DNA of 64,000 nucleotides from Nissolia schottii (taxonomy: Eukaryota > Streptophyta > Magnoliopsida > Fabales > Fabaceae), in NCBI GenBank assembly GCA_003254905.1, contig QANU01105365.1, forward strand, positions 134,961 to 198,960, in the 5' to 3' direction. Below the pieces are notes generated by a model. That model was given only the letters and a program-made list of their open reading frames with translations, was not told where the DNA came from and made no database searches. Below, one piece after another: positions 48,560 to 59,870 of the stretch; within the stretch, counting starts at the first letter, position 1, and the number at the start of each line of letters is the position of its first letter. A program made the position numbers and the translations under genes.

Positions 48560-50770
48560 CATATACCAGACTCTCTCTCCCCTTCTCTCACTCTTTCACT
48601 CTAGCATCAAGACATGAGTAGGGGTATCATGATGTACTTTAGACATGTCAGCATCTATTAGGTGTACTTTAAACGCGTCGAAAAGGGCCTTAGTTGCCGA
48701 GATCATGATGTCTTTCCCTTGGAAGCTGCATCGAATGGATTGGTGCCAAGTGGAGGGTACGCAACGGTGCAAGTGTATCCAAGGACGCCCGAGAAAAATG
48801 TGATAACTGGGCTCAGCATCGACCACTAGGAAATTGTTAAGTGTATTGATTGGACCTACCTCTACCATCATGGCAATGTGACTGCTTGATGGTACCCTAG
48901 CACCATGGACACCAAGTTCCTCGAGGTAAGGCAAAGTTGGTCCCACAACAACCCCATGACTTAGAACACAACCATGGGGATGATGTTCACCCGTGAACCC
49001 CCATCTAGTAAGGCTCGCTTGACTTTGACGCCCGCCACCTTGGCTTCTACATACAACGGTCTATTGTGGGAAAACTTGTTACTAAAGTTTTCTGGGTCTC
49101 TAAATATGAGGGTAGTAGCATGCGACCTTGCTAGTTTAGTTAGTGGGGCATTAGTGGTTGCAAGATTGACATTTACCGCTTCTTCTTGAATCACCCTTGC
49201 AAGGGCTTGTGCCTCATTGACTTGCGCCTTGATCTCCTCCAGCTCTAATTGTATAAAGAAGACGTTGCATCCTTTGGTATTCAACAATCCTCTGATCAGG
49301 GCGCTTTATACTCCAAACACTTGGTCCCTTGGGGGTTCTGGCATGTTTCCTTGCATTTCAATGAATGGGGTGTCTTCTTACACTTGGAAAGTGGTTGGCA
49401 CTGGGATACTCACGTCCTCATCTGAGATGATGGCGTTCATTGCGTGATGAGGAAATGGCATATTGTTGAGGTGTCCCTTATCACTGCTTGGCAGCAAGAT
49501 CTTTCCCTCTTCCACTTGCCTATGGAAAATCTTCCTGATGACATAGTAATCCATGGTGTCGTGGGAGCTGCCACGATGTAAAACATAATATACCGGGTTA
49601 TTGCTTTGCTCTTCTGTTAAGGTGTTCTTCTCAGTTCTATGGCGCAGCGTCCCATCTTTGAACCATTCCGTTATCAACTCCATCCTCTGTGCCCTAGGTA
49701 TTGTTATTGGTGGTGGTGCCTCTCTTTTCCTTGAGTAGTCTCCCGGAGGAAGGGCATTTATGTAGCTAAGCTTCCTACCCTTGTCATTGTTGCTTACTGC
49801 CATGACTTCTTCCTGACTAGTGCTGCCACTAGGCCTCTTTCCCTACTTCCCCATGGCTTCTTTTACGCCAGCGCAAAGGTGTGGATGTGTCCCATTGCAG
49901 GAAACATTCCCAAACCATCTTCCACATTCTTGATGCACCCATACACGAGGTCAGGCTCTGGCAGCATCTCCTTGCACTACAAGGCCCTATCTCGATAATG
50001 CCTTGCAAAAGCCACCAATCTTTCTCCTAATCTTTGTTTATATCAGCCTAGGCCCATGATGTGAACGATGCTTTATTCTTCCAAAAACTTGTTGCAAAAC
50101 CTCATCGCCATCTGTTTCCATGTGCTAATAGAATTGGGCTTCAGCTTGGTGTACTACCTAAAGGCTCTGCCAGTCGACGATTTCGATGCTCGACTAGTGC
50201 ATTTCCAGATCATCTAGGAAGCATATCAGATGTTCCTTAACACTACCAGACCCATCGAACTTCCTAAAGTTGGTAGGTTGGTAATCCTAGGGATACGGAG
50301 GCGAGGCGATTTTGTTGCCAAAGGGCGGCCCCAGCTCCCACATGAAGTCGCTGACTTGACTCTTGTATTGCAGCTGGTTTTTCAGCTCTTGTTTCATAAT
50401 CGATGTGTGTTTTCTACCATTCGTCTTTTTTTTCCTCATCCTCGCATCTCTTCTTGTGTGTCAGGTCACGCACCATGTCAGTTAGTCGATTCTGGGTATC
50501 AACGATAGGGTTCAAGAAGTGTGCTAGGCAAACGATTTGTTAGGATCCCGCCCCTGTATTAGTGAAGGGTGTTTCTAGGTCGCACCCTGTCCTGACACCA
50601 TGGTCTGCCACGACGTGCTCGCCTTCACTCCTTGTCGCAAAGTCATTATTCTCTAGAGGTTGTTCTATTCCGAGTGCGGTGAAAGCCAACACCCTCGACG
50701 TTATCGGAAGTTGATTGGATACAACCATAGTCCATTGTCACTACCTTCTCCCCAGCGAAGTCGCTAAATG
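48560..50770 (-). mobile_element. Broken Ty3/gypsy retrotransposon fossil
   Basis: Minus-oriented. From right to left it has a primer-site region resembling the tRNA-Arg type used by Tat/Ogre-like elements (GCGACTTCGCTGGGGA at about 50736-50755), gag pieces (FRKFDGSGSVKEHL-like at about 50.27 kb; a Pro-rich to His-rich region at 49.4-49.8 kb), and a retropepsin region (LLDGGSRVNIIP near 49.0 kb; FLGRPWIH near 48.77 kb). Reverse transcriptase, RNase H and integrase are not seen, so the element is truncated on the left. Several interruptions show it is dead. LTR-like DNA probably continues right of 50770 for an undetermined distance. Confidence 0.8.
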
Positions 50771-51004
50771 TTTTGGACCAAAAATCAGAGCGCAGGTTAA
50801 GGACACTAAGCTCTTAATCTTTAGGTAAGATCAAGGTTCGTAATCTTAGAGAAGGGGATGGCTATAGTGAAACTAACTTAGGAAACCATGCAAAGCCATC
50901 AGAGTGATCTTTTGAACAAAAGACGCCACCGCCAAAGCTTCTCAGGGATGATGATCTTTTTTTTAGGACTTAGTCATTATAACTCTCCTTAAGATGCCCC
51001 ATAT

Positions 51005-51165
51005 TTCTTTGTTGTGTGTGTTCTCTCTCTCCCTTTCCCTCATACCCTCTTTTTCTTTCTCTCTATTCTCTCTCCTTTCTTTCCTTTTTCCCCTTTCTCT
51101 CTATTCTCTCTCCTCTCTATTCACTCTCTCTCCTTCGTCCTTTTACTCTTACAGTCCACTCTTCC
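51005..51165. repeat. Polypyrimidine tract (CT/TTC-rich)
   Basis: About 160 bp almost entirely of C and T on the plus strand, probably within the LTR-like flank of the gypsy fossil. The open frames in it are composition artefacts. Confidence 0.8.
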
Positions 51166-51654
51166 TCTTCCCATTGCCCCTCATACCCCCGCCAATACTA
51201 ACAGAGCCCCTTTCTCCTATGGCTCACGCTAAGGTCCTCAACTTTTTTGCCCCTATTCCCAAACCCATCTTCCTATCTCTATTGTAGCCTCATACCTAAA
51301 CTATGTTAGGGTCTCAGTGAAGCTACAATGACTAGTCCCCTCAAGAAAAGCTCTCTGTGGTGGCCTCAGGAAGCATGGTTTTCCTTCCCCAAGGAGTAAC
51401 GCCCTCCCAAAGTTGTCACTCCTCAGACACGTGTAGTTTCCTGCATGTTGGGCCATATCCATTCGTCCATGTTCACGGGGCTTGGGGCGTCATCCACATC
51501 GTCCATCGTGCGACATGGGTCGCGACCCAGTGCATCAAGAGGTCCACATAAATATTGCTTTGGGCTTTTGAAAACACCCTTATTGGGCCATTGGCACACA
51601 TGGCCCAAACATTGTGTTTCAAGTGTAAATGTTAAAGTCTCATATTGACAAATT

Positions 51655-52145
51655 TTGAATTAAGTGAAGAGTATATATTTGGGAAGACTCATAAACCCAT
51701 TGTCTTAAGGTTTTGGGTCAAGATGTGGCATCTAACCCGCTTTGTGTCTCACTTAGCTTGTTTGTTAAAATCTTCTCCGAGTCTGGACTCCCCCTAATCT
51801 CTTTAATGCCAACAAGTGTTACCAGAGTTGAGAGTTTAAACCCGACCTGGAATTTCCTCACAATGTTTGCACCTAGGTTTGGTGGTTCACCCAAGGAGGC
51901 GTGTTTGTGCTTGGAGTGTGGTACCAGCCCATGAGCTAGTTTGTTGTGAGAAGAAGCTTCTGTTGAAGGGGGGAGTGTACCAATGATGGGCTTTGAATTA
52001 AGTGAAGAGTATATATTTGGGAAGACTCATAAACTCATTACCTTAAAGATTTTGGGTCAAAATGTAGCGTCTAACCCGCTTTGTGTCTCACTTAACCCAT
52101 TTATTAAAATCTCATCCGATTTTGAGCTCCCCTTACCACTTTAAT
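51655..52145. repeat. Pair of about 160-bp direct repeats
   Basis: 51655-51815 and 51987-52145 share 'gaattaagtgaagagtatat', 'gggaagactcataaac', 'taacccgctttgtgtctcac' and 'actccccctaat/gctccccttacc' in the same order. The segment between them is different. These could be two ends of a small element or remnants of a terminal repeat. Confidence 0.7.
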
Positions 52146-52264
52146 GTCCAATGCATAGGAAGTTTATAATATTCCCAAAATTTTACTATCTTGATAATTA
52201 GAATTGCATGTATAAGCTCTTGAATAGACCTTTTAATGAAGTAGTGACATGATTTCCAAGATCC

Positions 52265-52600
52265 ACAAAATCTTGTTTGCCTATATGCTTTCAGCTTCAT
52301 TAGAAAGTTGTTATTAGGAACTAAATGTATATGAATGCGTGTTTTGCATTTGGTTAGTTTATTAGTTTTTTATGACGAGAAAGTTTTTGACTGGGCTAGC
52401 CAATTGCAATAGTTCTTCCCTTATTGGTTTTTAAATTTCTCATGGTGTTTTGAGCAGAATAGAAGAAAGACATCGGATTACTGTCTTTTTTTTTCTCACC
52501 TCTATATATTATGGGCGGAGGAACTGAAGCTCGTGTTGTGCCCCAATTTTGTGATTTAGATTTTTTTTTTCTTGCATTAATATCTGAACTCTTCTTCTCA
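52265..52600 (-). pseudogene. Second decayed copy of the dioxygenase last exon
   Basis: The minus-strand frame reads KKDSNPMSFFYSAQNT followed by KGRTIAIG. This corresponds to KEDSISMAFLYSTQS and RGRTISLG of the intact exon at 53483-53710, and then the frame closes before the hydrophobic tail. Its base sequence is closer to the relic at 33770-34010 than to the intact exon. The flanks carry gypsy or repeat debris. Confidence 0.75.
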
Positions 52601-53369
52601 ACACAGATTTTTTTTTGCTTCTTGAGTCTCAAACTCAAAACCTCTTTTAGAAAGGGGAACGAACTTGCCTATCACTAGGCTAACCTTGTGTTAATTTTGA
52701 TTTTGATTTAAGTATTGGTAAAAGGAATTGTTTTTTATTATATGTTTGTCTTGTATCTGATCTTGTGATTTCATTTGAGGATATGATTGTGCTCCTTATA
52801 ACTCTTTTTTCTTATTGTTAAATATGTGTGTCAGATTGTTTTTCAGGCGTGAGAACGAGATTGTGAAACCCTTTGCGGTTCTCATGAGAGGGTTGACAAT
52901 GTTCCTCTAAATGACTATGTTCAAATACCAGAAATTGAAAGTAGAGGGACATTTTTAAGTAATAATGAATGTCATGTTAAATATGTTTTTAAGTGATGAG
53001 TTTTTTTTGAAGGGAAAGCTAAAATAACAATTCTTTTCATTAGGAGCATATCTAACCTAGCCCTTTATAAAAAAAATTGAAAAAAAAATCTCCTAAAATA
53101 AAGTTGTTGTCTACTGTTTTGTATGCCTATGTTGCTTCTAGTACTTTTAAATTTGAGCGTAAAATCAACACAAAATTGGTCGAGTGATAGGTAAGATCGT
53201 TCCCTTTTTTAAAAAGTCACGGGTTCAAGACTCAAGAAAGAAAAAATCTATGTTAAAAGGAGCAACTATAGTACCTTAAACTAGATTAATCAGCCTCGCT
53301 AACAGTGATGTCCAAATACCGATACAAACAACAGATTTCAGCATAGAAACACAATTTCTCACAATCGTT

Positions 53370-53419
53370 GTAAAGGATGGAATTGTGGACCAGCTTATGA
53401 GTGGCAAGTGTACAAGTGT
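53370..53419 (+). pseudogene. Orphan fragment of the MLK kinase second exon
   Basis: 49 of these bases align with 547-595 of the kinase gene with only about 5 differences. They read like CKGWNCGPAYEWQVYK, compared with [15 protein letters not shown]. Identity runs to the donor site (AAGTG) and then stops. No other kinase exon is seen nearby. Confidence 0.75.
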
Positions 53420-53482
53420 TAAGAGAACTCCAAGTATGAATACCAATTTTGCATTTCATTTAGTTCACAATTATTTATTTGA

Positions 53483-55318
53483 CTACATCAAAAAGAATTT
53501 GTATACATAAATCACAACATGACACAAAAGGGTAAGAATTACAGCCAAAACGGCCTGCTGGCCAAGCGAAATAGTTCTTCCCCTATCAGAATGAAAATCG
53601 TTCTTGGTGCTTTGCGTGGAATACAGAAAAGCCATTGAAATGCTGTCTTCTTTCTTGCTTCTAAAGATTGGTCTTCCGATCACGTGCTTGTAGTGCCCAC
53701 GACTAAATATCTGTAAGGGAGCAATAGTATGGATAATTGAGATACATAGATTAATGTAACTCACAGTTCACACATCTAATAGTTAAATTATAACTACCTT
53801 CTACGTTAATTATTTGGTGGTTTCTTTGATGTTCTGCGGCGGAGTATTGTATTCCGTTTTACCGAATTTGTTTATTTTTAACAATTTTTAAAAAATTTAA
53901 TTCATCCAATTTTTATGTATGTCATGATTTAATGTGAAAAATTAATGTTTTTTAATATAATATTTTTTCGAGAAAAGCTCATTCCGATCCATTTAATTCA
54001 TTTCTTTCACTTTTTGGGTATATTCAAAAATTAATGTATCTACAAAAAAAAAGTGAAAGTGACAAATAAAATAGATGAGGGGGAGTATATCATAATGACC
54101 ATTGAATTTTTAAAACCTATTATAAATTGGTTATTCCAATAATTTGACCAAATGAAAAATTGATTAATATCATATGAAATATAGAATGATAGTAAAGTTC
54201 AATGAGTTTAATTTTAAAAATGAACAAATTTAGTAAGAACGATAAAATACTATGTGCGGGGGGCACCAGACCTAATTATTTATGTCAAGTTCTTATTTAA
54301 AAAAAGAGAGTATGTTGCACATTGTGCATAAATAAATAAACAAAAAATAGAGGATCAAAAAGGGTAAACCAACCTGGGTTTGATCTCCACCGGTGATTAT
54401 AAGGGCACCTTCTTCAGGGAAGAAAGAGAGCCAACTTTTCTTAGAGTAAACATGAAACTCAGAAGAACCATCACATACATGCAAGCACAAGGAGTGTGAG
54501 TAATCGGTTCCCCTTATAAGCATTCTGATCACGTCATATTTTAAAGAGTTAGCCCATCGTTCTTCTGTGACGTTATCTTGGCGATGCTTGTACACACAAC
54601 AAAGTGTCCCGAGATGATCATATTCATGCCCATGATGATGATCATCGTTATGATGATCAAAATCGAGATCAGCATGATCACCTGCAAATTTTCTAGGAAT
54701 TTTTTGCATTATCACGGGTAAGATTTTCTCGGCCAACGTCTCTATGCGTAGTAGAAGAGTTTCCATCTTCTTGCTGCAAGTCAAAGAAGTTCAACAACAT
54801 TGAGTATTAGAATTAGGTGGTATAACTCGACTCTTTGTGAAACATAACATGCGCAAGCGACTATTATTTATCGGATAAATTTCAATATTGTTATTATTAG
54901 AATCGAATGAATTTAACTCAATTTTTAAAATTATTTGATCCGTCCACTTTTACGTATTGCTTTTAACAAATGAACACAGATTAACAAAGTAATTACACAT
55001 ATTTAAATAAAATATTAAGTATTTAGACTAAATTATTTTTATAAGAAATTGCAATACAATTAATACAATACAGAAAGTTCATAATAAATAAGGACATAGT
55101 TAAAATATAATAATTAATATTTTCTTAACCTAATCAAATTACAACTAATTTTAGATAAATTTTAGTTGAAACGTGACATATAAAAGTAGGCAGATGGAGT
55201 AGCTTATAGTAAAAGGTTACTAAAGCTATAAATAAAGAGAAAAATATTTGCATAGGGTTAGATCACATCTAATATATGGTAAAAAAACCTTATTGATCTC
55301 TGATTTTAATTTGTATTA

Positions 55319-55359
<41 letters not shown>

Positions 55360-57770
55360 GAAAAATCAATATAGTTCATGAGGTTACTAGAATTAAGCCC
55401 ATTCGTGAATATATTGTCAATTTGTCATGGAAAATCATGACAAGTGATCATTGCATGCGTGCAATGCATTGTCGTCATCTTGAGACATAATTAATAAATG
55501 TGTTTATTGTTGACACTCATAATTACTGCATGTGATCTTTTAACACCAAAAAAAAAGGTGTAAAGTTGTTTGCTCTAAGTTTTGTAAATTTATTTTAGCT
55601 GACCAGCCAGCTCAATTATTATGCTGGATCTTAACTAAGCAAGCACTAACATTTTACTTTTTCGCCACTCTTTGCGTGTGACGAACAATAATGTGCTTCT
55701 TTCTTTCTTCTTTCTTTAAAACTAAACTTTTCCAAGATTAAATGAATATTAGAATCTAATGAAGAACCTAGCTACACTATCTAAACTACATAGCACTTAC
55801 AATCATACTTACTCCCTTACATTAGCAGATTAATCATAGAATCCAAATCCAAGCTTAAGATTTATAAATCGAAGATGTAAATATGACGACTCTTGCACTT
55901 TATACTGGACATTACAATATTTAACATTATCATAAAAGAGACAAAAAGAAATCAAAATTGCATGATAGTACCAGGATTGCACTTTTGCCAAGTCTATGCA
56001 CTGGTGCACCATTGGTTTACTTATAAGATGTTGGATCATATAAGCATAATTGTAACTTACGTCAAGATTTTGATCTTTGATGAACCACGCGCTATAAAGA
56101 CTTAGCTTCTATATCCATGGCTCCCTCCGTTCTATTTTAACTGTAACTTTGAACAATTTTCTTCTTATCTAAATTATTTGTCATTCTTACTTTTCAAGAT
56201 AAAATTTGTTATTATGTTTACAGTTGTACTCATAATTTATTAATTTTAAAAATAGTAACTTTTTAATATTATTTCTATCATTCTTTTCATTATGAAATAT
56301 TTTAATTAAATTAAATAATGATACTTTAGTAAACTAACCCTTTAAATTATTATTGATTATATATTTTTTAATACCTGTACATTTAGATATAGTGACACTT
56401 AAATGGTCCTAAGGTCGTCCATGACTATCACTGTCATTTGGGAAAAATCTAATTTACCCATTTAACTTCAGATTTTTTGTTTTGCTGATCAAACTTTAAA
56501 AATGTGCAACAAAATCCTTAAACTTTACTATGGATGCAATTTAGTCTTTTTATCAAATTCTTTTGTCAAATATAAGATTTTTCACATTTAAAAGCTTCAA
56601 GACCCAAATATACTAAAACATAAATAAAAGGCGATAAATTAAACCTTGTTTAACAAATTTTTTATATAAAACATAGTCCCGTAACTTGTTTGTTTATGAC
56701 AATTTTCATTAATGTTTGATGAAAAATCATTTTAAAGCACTAAAATGCACAATTAAAAAATCACACTAAATTAAACGGGATAAATAAGAGTTTTCCCTTA
56801 TTATTTTGATGCAACCATCATCTCCCTTCCATAGCTAGCCTGTTACTATAATTTGTAGTTTCCTGAATTTCTATTAGTTTACTGTTACCTATAGATTAAA
56901 CTCTCTGCATTAACATATATATGATTGCATTATAGCGTAAAAGTTATGGTTATATTATATCAAAATTAAGATTGTAATTTGTATGCATTAACAAACTAAC
57001 ATTACAAAAACTTATTTACACAGCCATTTAATCATATATTTTTATATTCATAATTTTTGAAGTAATAAATGAAAAAGTAAAACGTATTTTTACTAACATG
57101 ACCATATTTAATTGAATAACTATATAAAAAAAGGTTTTATGTTATTCATGCATACAAATTAAACTTCAAAATTAATCCCTATAATTATTATAGACCGATG
57201 TGCTAGAGTTATATGGCACGGATATATATAAAAATAACATTACCTGAAATTTGGATATCCAATTGGCCACATTCCCTCCATTCTCAACTTCAATTCTTCA
57301 TCTCTGCACCACACAAACTCTTCACAAACCTCATCACCCCCCTCTTCCTCCTCCTCCCCAGCATGATATGCCTCGAACCCCCACGGTCTCTCCAGAGACC
57401 TCGTCGCCGCCGCTCTCTTCCTCGCCGGAACCTCAAAGACTCCGCCGGCGGCCTTCGCGGCGGATGCCACCATCTCCCTCGGAATCCCGTGGTTCACGAG
57501 CTGGAAGCACCCGATCCTCGCCATGGCGTCCGAAACGACAGCGCACTGCTCGTCGTCACTGTGGAGACACAGCGACACAAAATCGACCTTGGGAGGGGTT
57601 TCTAGAAGCTTCTGCTTCGGGAAGATCTTATCGGGAAGCACGAGATCCGGTACGCGGAGTGAGGATTCCAAAAACTCCGTCAAAACGTCGTCGTTCTTGA
57701 ACGAGGATCTCCGGCCGGAAGCCACCGGAGACGGCGGCGGAGCGCGAAAATCGACGGCTGTTTCCGGCAT
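53483..57770 (-). CDS. 2-oxoglutarate/Fe(II) dioxygenase-like protein, likely non-catalytic, with hydrophobic C-terminal tail
   Basis: Three exons (57244-57770, 54374-54773, 53483-53710) join in frame and give 384 residues. Exon 1 has the N-terminal dioxygenase domain (FVSLCLHSDDEQCAVVSDAM, GCFQLVNHGIPREMV). Exons 2-3 have the jelly-roll part (KYDVIRMLIRGTDYSHSLCL, EEGALIITGGDQTQIFSRGHYK). In active relatives iron is held by HxD...H. Here the aligned sites read G264-T-D266 and G321-R, so both histidines seem lost, and the 2OG-binding RxS arginine is also not evident. Residues 213-229 are His/Asp-rich. Residues about 362-383 are strongly hydrophobic (AVLAVILTLLCHVVIYVYKF), like a tail anchor. 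Intron 1 is about 2.5 kb and holds a MITE and a TA microsatellite. The family resembles unassigned GA-oxidase/ACC-oxidase-like plant genes; the function is unknown. Confidence 0.85.
55323..55355. repeat. (TA)n microsatellite in dioxygenase intron 1
   Basis: About 33 bp of pure TA repeat inside the 2.5-kb intron. Confidence 0.92.
56440..56797. mobile_element. MITE-like element in dioxygenase intron 1
   Basis: 358 bp with inverted ends (GGGAAAAATCTAATTTACCC and, reversed, GGGAAAACTCTTATTTATCC). No clear target duplication was found, so the superfamily is open. Confidence 0.6.
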
Positions 57771-59245
57771 CTGTTCGCGGCGTTAATTAATTTAGCTCTG
57801 GGCGTCTTTTTTGTTTTTTTGGTGTGTGTGGGGAATTTTGGATGAGCTTGTTTGTGAGAGCGGTTATTTATTTTGAATGGTTTGAAAGAGAGTGAGAGTG
57901 AGTGTAGAAAAAGCGCGTGGGGCAGCGATGATGGCGTGTCGCGCGCGACGCAGACATGGGGTTCCCGGGAATCATGACGACGTCGTTTGCTTTTGTTCTT
58001 TTTTGGTTCTGCTTTCTATCTTTGGTTGCTTCTTCTTCCTTTACAGCAATGTTACTACCAGTGGGTGGCTCCATCGTTTGAAAGGAAAAGGAATGAGTAA
58101 CATGATTACTGGTAGTGATTTTTGTTAATGTTTCAGGTGGGGGCTATCCATGTGTTGTATTATATTACACCTTTTGTTACAGTTCAAGTTCGAGGCCTTC
58201 TTAGTTTTGAGATTGGTTTATTTAACCTTTACTAAAATTGGATGAGAAATGATATTGATATTTATAGACTGTATTTGGTTGTTGAAACAAGAGTAAAATA
58301 TAGACATATGGGAATAGACATATAAAATATATGACTAAAAGTCAGTCTTTTACTCTGTTTAGTAATGATATACAAGATATAATTTATTATATCTGTATCA
58401 TGTTTGATTTTGTAGTGAAAAGACATAAAACATGACTTAAAATATCTTTTGGGTCTCATTCTCAATCATTCATAATTTCATTAAAATTGTCTCTATCTCT
58501 GTCCTCATGTCCCAGCAAAATAGATACATAAAAAATACACTAATTTTATTAAATAAGATTTTGTATCTTTGTGTCTTTATATTTGTGTTTTTATATCAAC
58601 AATCAAATGATGTAATATCATTTAATGATGGATAAATAATAAATCAATACTATATCTTACACTAAATAAATACAAATATTATTTCTGACGGGAAAAATAG
58701 TTTGGGTTGAGAGTGATTTTAAAGTGAAGTTATTTAGATTGGCAGTATTCTTTGAAAGCAATTTCAACAAATTACTAGTCTAACCTTTTTATTTTTACAA
58801 TGATTAATGGTGGAGGAACATGGTGATAGATAATGAGATCAAAATGAAAGCACCAAATTGATATGTAATATGTAAAAGTATGCTAAAACTACTCCTAAAG
58901 TAAAAAAGGAGTAAAAACTAAAAGATTAAAATATTTTTTGTTTGCTTCATTCCATAAAAGAAAACTATATTTATAGGATGATATAACATATCAAAACTTT
59001 CTAAAGGTTTCTCTATCTTAACACATGTCGTCATCACATATTAACATGCTCTACTAGTGACACCTACCCTATTTGAATATTCATATGAATATTCTTACTA
59101 TCATTAATCCTAATAGTATTATTTATCCATAACCTATGATTGCCTACCGGTACCAAAGCCCCTCCCACGATGAGATTACTCCCAGACCCCTATTTAGCAC
59201 TCACAGTTATTGAGCTCTAACTAATTTAGTAGAAGTTTACAATCT
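57771..59245. other. Dioxygenase upstream region and gene-free spacer
   Basis: 57771-57880 is the likely 5' UTR and core promoter of the minus-strand dioxygenase (an AT-rich AAATAAATAA lies about 90 bp upstream of its ATG). From 58.1 to 59.2 kb the DNA is AT-rich and I see no gene. Confidence 0.45.
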
Positions 59246-59870
59246 GTTATGATTAGTTATGGTTGGAGTAATTCACACGTGTTCAATGTATCCTTAAATT
59301 AGTTAGCTAGGCAACTACATATTCATAAAGGTGAACGGTAAACTAAACCATTCATTGCATATTCCAATTCATTTATCAGAATTCTCAAACCCTCACTTTC
59401 ACTCCCTAGTTCTCATTCTCTTTTACTCACTCTCTAGACCTAATACCTAATATGGTATCGGAGCTCCAAGAATCCATGGAAGCTCTAATTTTTTTTTCTT
59501 GGTATCAAGAACCCAAAGCTATTGCTCATACACACACTCTTCGCAGTCACTAGGTTTCAACTTTTTAACTCCCCTTTTCTTTTCTCATTTCCCCTTAACC
59601 CTAATTTCTCACTTGTTTTTGTGCACTCTGCAACTGTGCACCCTACAATGACTCACCAACCAACAGCAAAGGAGCTTGCTACACAACTCACGAAGGAGGT
59701 GTCACCATTGAAGCCCCTAGTTCATGAACAAGGCGAACCTCAAAGTTCGTCGCCAATTTCTTTCTCATACCTTGAAGTTCACTGTCAATGTTGCAAAAAC
59801 AGTAAATCTTGTGATCCTCCCCCTCAATCTCCTCTCGTGTTGTTCGGTGGAATGGTTTAAGATTCATGGA
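59246..59870 (+). mobile_element. Copia LTR and primer-site fossil (5' end only)
   Basis: LTR-like DNA (from about 59246, TGTTATGATTAG) runs to a tRNA-Met-type primer-binding site TGGTATCGGAGCTC at 59453-59466. It is followed by a leader and a short open stretch beginning at 59649. No protease, integrase or reverse transcriptase follows, so it is a truncated fossil. Confidence 0.6.

Noticed and set aside
51014-51287. Ser/Leu/Phe-rich open frames
   Set aside because: Composition artefact of a CT-rich tract.
57213-57786. Plus-strand open frames up to 149 codons over dioxygenase exon 1
   Set aside because: GC-rich antisense of a well-supported exon; no domain.
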